64,000 nt of DNA from Gammaproteobacteria bacterium (lineage in GTDB: Bacteria; Pseudomonadota; Gammaproteobacteria; Thiohalobacterales; Thiohalobacteraceae): NCBI GenBank assembly GCA_018819175.1, contig JAHJQQ010000012.1, forward strand, positions 62,001-126,000. Reading direction: 5' to 3'. Made by a program: the position numbers and the translations under genes. Positions 58,714 to 64,000 of the stretch are shown piece by piece; within the stretch, counting starts at the first letter, position 1; each line of letters opens with the position of its first letter. Under the pieces are notes generated by a model that made no database searches, had not been told where the DNA came from, and saw only the letters and a program-made list of their open reading frames with translations.

Positions 58714-59478
58714 ATGCTGAGATTTAGCTCCCTGGGTAGCGGCAGTCGCGGTAACGCCACGCTGGTGGAGGCGGGCCGGACCTGCGTGATGGTGGACTGC
58801 GGGTTCTCGGTCATCGAAACGCGACGCCGGCTGGCACGCCTGGGCAAGGAACCGGCCGATATCGCCGGCATCCTGGTTACCCACGAGCACAGTGATCACA
58901 TCAGCGGCGTTGCCGCACTGGCGCGGCGCTTCGATATTCCGGTGTGGATGACGGCGGGTACCTCCGTGGTACATGCCGATACGGATATCCCCTGTCTTGA
59001 CTGGTTCAACGGTCACGAAGAACTCAGCATCGGCGATTTGCACATCATTCCCTTCCCGGTGCCGCACGATGCGCGCGAGCCTTGCCAATTCGTGTTCAGT
59101 GACGGCGCGGTCCGGCTCGGTGTACTGACCGACACCGGCAGCATCACCGGGCACATCCGGCAGGTCCTGGATGGCTGTGATGCCCTGCTGCTGGAATGCA
59201 ATCACGACACCGATATGCTGGCCGATGGGCCGTATCCGGCCATGCTCAAACGCCGGGTCGGGGGACACCTCGGGCATTTGAGTAATGCTCAGGCCGCGGA
59301 ATTGCTGTCCAGCATCGACACCTCCGCCCTGCAACACGTGGCCATCGCCCATCTGAGTGACAAAAACAACCATCCTGACCTGGCGCGTGCCGCCCTGGCT
59401 CAGGCCCTGAACTGCGCGCCGGATTGGCTTGCGGTTGCCGACCAAGCCGCAGGCCTGGAGTGGCGACAAATTGACTGA
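58714..59478 (+). CDS. YycJ-type metallo-beta-lactamase-fold hydrolase
   Basis: A 254-residue protein of the metallo-beta-lactamase fold. It starts MLRFSSLGSGSRGNATLVEA and has the metal site THEHSDH at 56-62. The family is related to YycJ/WalJ and is often found beside bamC or purC in gammaproteobacteria; some members are nucleases. ATG 58714 agrees with the family start; GTG 58699 would add five residues. Confidence 0.85.
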   Translation: MLRFSSLGSGSRGNATLVEAGRTCVMVDCGFSVIETRRRLARLGKEPADIAGILVTHEHSDHISGVAALARRFDIPVWMTAGTSVVHADTDIPCLDWFNGHEELSIGDLHIIPFPVPHDAREPCQFVFSDGAVRLGVLTDTGSITGHIRQVLDGCDALLLECNHDTDMLADGPYPAMLKRRVGGHLGHLSNAQAAELLSSIDTSALQHVAIAHLSDKNNHPDLARAALAQALNCAPDWLAVADQAAGLEWRQID

Positions 59479-59877
59479 TTATCCTCTGGCGAAAAAGTCG
59501 GGAAAGTAGTCTGAATTTGCAAGCACTTGAAGGTCTGCTGACCAACGACCGGGCGTGTTTACTTAAGGAACCTCTGATTTATTGCTATACCGTCATTCCG
59601 GCGCAGGCCGGAATCCATGTGATTCAAAGCACTGGATTACTCGTTTCGCTCACCCTTCGGTCCATCCGGTTGGCGTTCAACGCGCTGCGCGCTTTTGTCC
59701 GGCGTGCGCCGGAATGACGAATTATTCAGAGTTTCCTTAACTAGGTAGACGTACACTTTTCAAGGCGCGTCTAAACCCTCTTTTTCGGAGCGGATAGAGC
59801 GGTTGAATTCGCTCAATCAGAAGCCCTCCCTGCCGACAACCTCATACGTAATTCCCTTCGGTACGCATGAGGCGGCC
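59479..59877. other. Gap before chemoreceptor C
   Basis: About 400 bases holding an interrupted family C palindrome (59592-59718) and no supported gene. A TTG-initiated extension of the chemoreceptor frame to 59803 is possible but unlikely. Confidence 0.5.
59592..59718. repeat. Family C palindrome interrupted by about 60 bases
   Basis: The left arm starts GTCATTCCGGCGCAGGCCGG and runs into CACTGGATT. About 60 bases of other sequence (ACTCGTTTCGCTCACCCTTC ... GCGCGCTTTTGT) then intervene before the right arm CCGGCGTGCGCCGGAATGAC. The other two copies have no such interruption. Confidence 0.8.
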
Positions 59878-61893
59878 ATGAATACATTATTTTCCCAGTT
59901 CAGTATCAGCCAGAAATTGTGGGGCGGCTTCGGCTTGCTCCTCGGTGTTTTGACTCTGGTGTCTTCCATTGCCTTTTTCAGTCTGGCGGGCGTGCAGAAC
60001 GACATGGGTATGGTCATTGATGAACAGCCGACCATGGTCGCCTCGGTGGAACTGGCCGGTGGTCTCAATCAGGCGACCAGCTCGCTCGGGTTTTATTTGT
60101 TGAGCGGCGATGTAGTACATCGCGAACATTACCAAGCCGCAATCATGTTGGTTAACAGCATGGTCGATGCCCTGACCATCCTGTTGTCCGAGGATGAAGT
60201 GCAATCCACGCGCATTGCGAACATCGGCGCCGATATTCAAACCTTCAAGCAGCAGGGCGACGAAATGCTCAGCCTGGTTAGCGATCATGCCAAGAATATC
60301 CCCGGCATAGTCTACGCGTCAGAGAATATCAACCCGATAAGTCAGGAGATGCTGAACATCGTCACCCAGATGATCATCAGCGAGAGCGAAGAGCCGGCGA
60401 CTAAAAAACGCAAGCAGCTGATATCGGATCTGCATGACTTGCGTTATTCCTGGGCCAACGTCATGAATGGTGTGCGTGCCTATCTGGCATTCCGGGCACA
60501 AAATGGCCTGGATGAGATCAGCCTCTATCTGGAAGACAGTGCAACAAAAATTGATCGCTTGAGCGCCTATGGCAGTGAGCTGACCTTCGATCAGGAAGAT
60601 GGCCTCACCCAGTTTATTTCGCTACGCGAACAATTTATTCCGCACATCGAAGCGCTGAAGGAAATCGACAAGAGCGGTAAATGGCGTACCGATGCTTGGA
60701 TGGTACGTCATGATGTCGGACCGCTGATGGAACGCATACAGGGCAATCTGGCTGAGCTGGTACAGGAACAACGCGGCCGGCTCGAGAGTACCAGTCAGGC
60801 GCTGATTGCCCGTATGGTCAGTGCCGAAACCTTCATCGGTGTATTGCTGACCTTCGGTCTGATAATCGGTGTCCTGGTGGCCTACGCGACCTGCACCCAG
60901 ACCACTCGCGCGGCCGTCAGTATGCGTGATGTGCTCAAGGATATTTCGGAAGGCGAGGGTGACCTCACGCATCGAGTGCCGCAGACGTCAAATGACGAAC
61001 TCGGGCAGGCGTCCGGGTATTTCAACGAAACCATTGCACGATTACAAAGTATGGTCAGCGATGTCGCGACAGTTGCTCGTCAAGTTGCTGACCGTGCCGA
61101 TCAGGCCACCGGTCAGATCGACGTGGTCACACGCAACATCGGTAATGGCGCCGACCGGGCGCGGAGTACCGCGGCGGCCACGGAAGAAATGTCCGCGACC
61201 AGCGTCGAGATCGCCCGCAGCGCCAGCGTTGCCACCGACGAGGCCGGAAAGGCGCATAAGGATGCCGAGGCCGGTGCACGTTGCGTGAAAGGCATGTCGT
61301 CCAAGGCTCAGGAAATGAACAAGCAGATCGATCAGCTACAGGCCAGCGTCAATGACATCAAGGCCAAGGGCCATGGCATGTTGGATATGGTCAGCATCAT
61401 CAACGAGATCGCCAGCCAGACCAATCTGCTGGCCCTGAATGCGGCCATCGAGGCGGCGCGTGCCGGTGAATCCGGACGCGGGTTCGCTGTGGTCGCCGAC
61501 GAAGTGCGGCAACTCGCTATGAAGACCACCCAGTCAACTGCCAAAATCGCCGAACTTCTGAAAGACAATCAAAACTCCAGTGAAGGACTGTCAACGATCA
61601 TGAGTAGCGTGGCACAGGCCACCGAATCCATGATGGGCACGGTGCATGAGACCTCGGACGCCATCAGCCGCGTCACCGGCAGCGTGCAATTGATGACCGA
61701 CATGGTCGGCCAGATTGCCCATGCCGCCCGGGAGCAGTCCACCGCCACTGGCGAGATCGCCGGCAATGTCGAGGAAATCTCGCACATGGAGACGGAGAAC
61801 GCCCAGCGCGTGACGGAGACCAGTGGCTATTTGCAGGAATTGGCCGACTTTTCCGCTCATCTGGAAGATCTGGTCAGCCGATTCAAGGTTTAA
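59878..61893 (+). CDS. Methyl-accepting chemotaxis protein with a large periplasmic domain (C)
   Basis: A 671-residue receptor. It has an N-terminal helix (about 18-38), a long helical periplasmic domain (about 40-320), a second helix (about 322-342), HAMP (to about 395) and a signalling domain with IINEIASQTNLLALNAAIEA. ATG 59878 has GAGG upstream and a normal start (MNTLFSQFSISQKLWGGF). It ends ...LEDLVSRFKV, the same style as receptor B (...LQGLMTRFRM). No che genes are adjacent. Confidence 0.92.
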   Translation: MNTLFSQFSISQKLWGGFGLLLGVLTLVSSIAFFSLAGVQNDMGMVIDEQPTMVASVELAGGLNQATSSLGFYLLSGDVVHREHYQAAIMLVNSMVDALTILLSEDEVQSTRIANIGADIQTFKQQGDEMLSLVSDHAKNIPGIVYASENINPISQEMLNIVTQMIISESEEPATKKRKQLISDLHDLRYSWANVMNGVRAYLAFRAQNGLDEISLYLEDSATKIDRLSAYGSELTFDQEDGLTQFISLREQFIPHIEALKEIDKSGKWRTDAWMVRHDVGPLMERIQGNLAELVQEQRGRLESTSQALIARMVSAETFIGVLLTFGLIIGVLVAYATCTQTTRAAVSMRDVLKDISEGEGDLTHRVPQTSNDELGQASGYFNETIARLQSMVSDVATVARQVADRADQATGQIDVVTRNIGNGADRARSTAAATEEMSATSVEIARSASVATDEAGKAHKDAEAGARCVKGMSSKAQEMNKQIDQLQASVNDIKAKGHGMLDMVSIINEIASQTNLLALNAAIEAARAGESGRGFAVVADEVRQLAMKTTQSTAKIAELLKDNQNSSEGLSTIMSSVAQATESMMGTVHETSDAISRVTGSVQLMTDMVGQIAHAAREQSTATGEIAGNVEEISHMETENAQRVTETSGYLQELADFSAHLEDLVSRFKV

Positions 61894-61902
61894 GTCAAAA
61901 TC

Positions 61903-62031
61903 TAGGGTGGGTTCGCGTTGTTGCGCAACCCACTAAGCATCGCGAAGCGATACAGCTCTTTGTATAAAAAGTGTGCCTGATGGCACGGTTGGTGGGTTAC
62001 GGCGCAAACATCGCGCCTAACTCACCCTACA
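61903..62031. repeat. TAGGGTGGGTT...AACTCACCCTA repeat between chemoreceptor C and purL
   Basis: Two hairpin halves (61903-61934 and 61986-62031) share GTGGGTT and end in CTAACTCACCCTAC. Short hairpins of the GTGGGTTACGG type are common dispersed elements in proteobacteria. A related short one is at about 52213-52250. Confidence 0.7.
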
Positions 62032-62122
62032 TCGAATTTCCCCCGGTTCCCGCCCTAGTCCCTACCTGACCCTTCCAGTATCATTGCCGTCTTTCCAGTA
62101 ACGCCCAATCTGAGACGGATTC

Positions 62123-64000
62123 ATGCTGCATATCCCCGGCGCGCCCGCCCTTTCCAGTTTCCGCACCGAAAAGCTTCTGGCCCGCGCCCGCGCGGTCGTC
62201 GCTGACATCGAAACGATCCACAGCGAGTACTGGCATTTCGTCGATCTGGAACAGCAGCTCGAATCCGCGGATCGGGCCACGCTCGAGAAACTGCTGGATG
62301 ATGGCGCTGCCCGGGTGCCGGCATCGCCGACGGCGCAGCTGATCCTGGTGGTGCCGCGTCTGGGGACTATCTCGCCCTGGGCCAGCAAGGCCACGGATAT
62401 CGCCCACAATTGCGGGCTGGAACGCATCCATCGCATCGAACGCGGCATTGCCTACCGCATCAGCCTGGCCGGTGGTCGCGCGCTGTCGGATCACGAACGC
62501 ACCCTGCTGTTGCCATTGCTGCACGATCGCATGACCGAGACCGTGCTGGCGGCAGTCGAGGAGGCCGAGGCCCTGTTCCGCACAGCGGACCCGGCGCCGC
62601 TGACCAGCGTCGATATCCTCCTGGGCGGACGCGCCGCGCTGGTGGCGGCCAATGCCAGTCTGGGTCTGGCGCTGTCGGATGACGAAATAGATTACCTGGT
62701 CGAGAGCTACGCCGGTCTGAAACGTAATCCCACCGATGTCGAGCTGATGATGTTCGCGCAGGCCAACTCCGAACATTGCCGGCACAAGATTTTCAATGCC
62801 GATTGGATCATCGATGGCCAGCCACACAGCGAAACCCTGTTCGGCATGATTCGCGAGACCCATCGCGCCAGCCCTGAGGGTGTGTTGTCGGCCTATAAGG
62901 ACAATGCTGCGGTAATGGCGGGTTTCAATGCGCAACGGTTTTTTCCGGATGCCGACGGTTGTTATGCCGCGCATGCGGAAGATGTGCATATCCTGATGAA
63001 GGTCGAGACGCATAATCACCCGACCGCCATCTCGCCCTTTGCCGGCGCGGCGACCGGCTCCGGCGGCGAAATCCGCGATGAAGGTGCGACCGGTCGCGGC
63101 AGTAAACCCAAGGCCGGATTGTCCGGCTTCTCGGTATCGAATCTGCGTATCCCCGGTTTCGAGCAGCCCTGGGAAACCGATTTCGGCAAACCCGCGCGCA
63201 TCGTGTCCGCGCTCGACATCATGATCGAGGGTCCGTTGGGTGCGGCGGCGTTCAATAATGAATTTGGCCGGCCGAATCTGTGCGGCTATTTCCGCACCTT
63301 CGAGGAACGCGTGCCCGGTCCGACGGGCGACGAAATCCGCGGTTATCACAAACCCATCATGATCGCCGGTGGCTACGGCAACATCCGCGCCGAGCATGTC
63401 GAGAAGCACGATATCCCCGCCGGCGCGCAGCTGGTGGTATTGGGTGGCCCGTCCATGTTGATCGGCCTGGGCGGTGGCGCGGCATCGAGCATGTCCAGCG
63501 GTACCAGCGCCGAAGACCTCGACTTCGCTTCCGTGCAGCGCGGCAATCCGGAAATGCAGCGTCGCGCCCAAGAGGTGATCGATCGCTGCTGTGCCCTGGG
63601 CGAGGACAGCCCAATTGTGTCCATCCACGACGTTGGCGCCGGTGGTCTGTCGAACGCCTTGCCGGAACTGGTCCATGATTGGGATCGCGGCGCGCGCTTC
63701 GAACTGCGCGCGGTGCCGAGCGATGATCCCGGCATGTCGCCGATGCAGATCTGGAGCAATGAATCCCAGGAACGGTATGTGCTGGCGATTGCGGCTGATC
63801 GTGTCGAACAGTTCCAGGAAATCTGCGAGCGCGAACGCTGTCCGTTCGAGGTGGTCGGTGAGGCCATCGACGAGCAGACGTTGATTGTCGGCGATGCGCA
63901 TTTCGACAATCTGCCCGTCGATCTGCCGATGGCATTATTGTTCGGCAAGCCACCGAAGATGCTGCGCGATGTGCATCATCGCACCTTCACCAAACCGGAT
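62123..64000 (+). CDS. purL: Phosphoribosylformylglycinamidine synthase (N-terminal part)
   Basis: PurL makes FGAM from FGAR, glutamine and ATP in purine synthesis. The frame opens at ATG 62123 and runs 626 codons to the right edge without a stop; the full protein is about 1290 residues in relatives. Visible are the PurS-like N-terminal domain, the linker with ELMMFAQANSEHCRHKIFNA, the ATP/metal segment VETHNHPTAISPFAGAATGS GGEIRDEG (split here for length) and IHDVGAGGLSNALPELVHDW. The glutaminase part lies beyond the window. Confidence 0.95.
   Translation, partial: MLHIPGAPALSSFRTEKLLARARAVVADIETIHSEYWHFVDLEQQLESADRATLEKLLDDGAARVPASPTAQLILVVPRLGTISPWASKATDIAHNCGLERIHRIERGIAYRISLAGGRALSDHERTLLLPLLHDRMTETVLAAVEEAEALFRTADPAPLTSVDILLGGRAALVAANASLGLALSDDEIDYLVESYAGLKRNPTDVELMMFAQANSEHCRHKIFNADWIIDGQPHSETLFGMIRETHRASPEGVLSAYKDNAAVMAGFNAQRFFPDADGCYAAHAEDVHILMKVETHNHPTAISPFAGAATGSGGEIRDEGATGRGSKPKAGLSGFSVSNLRIPGFEQPWETDFGKPARIVSALDIMIEGPLGAAAFNNEFGRPNLCGYFRTFEERVPGPTGDEIRGYHKPIMIAGGYGNIRAEHVEKHDIPAGAQLVVLGGPSMLIGLGGGAASSMSSGTSAEDLDFASVQRGNPEMQRRAQEVIDRCCALGEDSPIVSIHDVGAGGLSNALPELVHDWDRGARFELRAVPSDDPGMSPMQIWSNESQERYVLAIAADRVEQFQEICERERCPFEVVGEAIDEQTLIVGDAHFDNLPVDLPMALLFGKPPKMLRDVHHRTFTKPD

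Overview
The window reads as chromosome of a sulfur-oxidising gammaproteobacterium, probably from or near the Chromatiales/Ectothiorhodospiraceae-type lineages; genus not determinable. Three lines support this: classic gammaproteobacterial gene order (aspS-nudB-yebC-ruvCAB, ybgC-tolQRAB-pal-cpoB-queE-queC, gcvR-bcp opposite dapA-bamC), a soxXYZA-soxB thiosulfate-oxidation locus with rhodanese and TusA genes nearby, and moderately high GC with short intergenic repeats typical of this group.

Layout. 1-7.2 kb: a truncated membrane-protein gene, sucC and sucD (split by a nested palindrome), nadE-glnB, and bamD divergent from rluD. 7.4-12.6 kb: an Atm1-type ABC exporter, a FmdB zinc ribbon, aspS and nudB. 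12.8-25.6 kb: a FadL-type porin, yebC, ruvCAB, a secreted EF-hand protein, the complete Tol-Pal operon and queE/queC. 25.7-30.9 kb: a YeeE/TsuA-type transporter, tRNA-Lys(UUU), and a PotD/NspS-like binding protein followed directly by an MbaA-like GGDEF-EAL protein. 30.9-37.8 kb: soxB, soxA, soxZ, soxY, soxX (minus strand), bepA (minus), a rhodanese and tusA. 38-49.2 kb: two more FadL-type porins, an unrecognised periplasmic protein, two chemoreceptors with almost no periplasmic part, and an RND adaptor/pump pair. 49.4-58.6 kb: a LysR regulator, a small conserved protein plus PerM-type permease, a repeat-flanked AT-rich small gene, PIN-PhoH, bcp, gcvR, a GalT-like gene, dapA and bamC. 58.7-64 kb: a metallo-beta-lactamase-fold protein, a large chemoreceptor and the first part of purL.

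How the genes work together. Much of the window serves the envelope: BamC, BamD and BepA for outer-membrane proteins, Tol-Pal for constriction and stability, three FadL porins for hydrophobic uptake. The sulfur set would import thiosulfate (TsuA-like), oxidise it in the periplasm (Sox) and relay sulfane sulfur in the cytoplasm (rhodanese, TusA); soxCD is absent from the window. Signalling is represented by one c-di-GMP protein with a cognate polyamine-type binding protein, three chemoreceptors, PII and LysR.

The strongest non-genic signal is several families of intergenic palindromic repeats, sometimes nested inside each other. The most striking is a ~170-bp element ending in GGGGACAGA/TCTGTCCCC hairpins, present in six copies at five loci, each just behind a stop codon. 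No transposase, prophage, CRISPR array or conventional insertion sequence was found. The least described candidates are this element, the binding-protein/c-di-GMP pair, the EF-hand protein beside tol-pal, and the repeat-bounded small gene at 52.3 kb.
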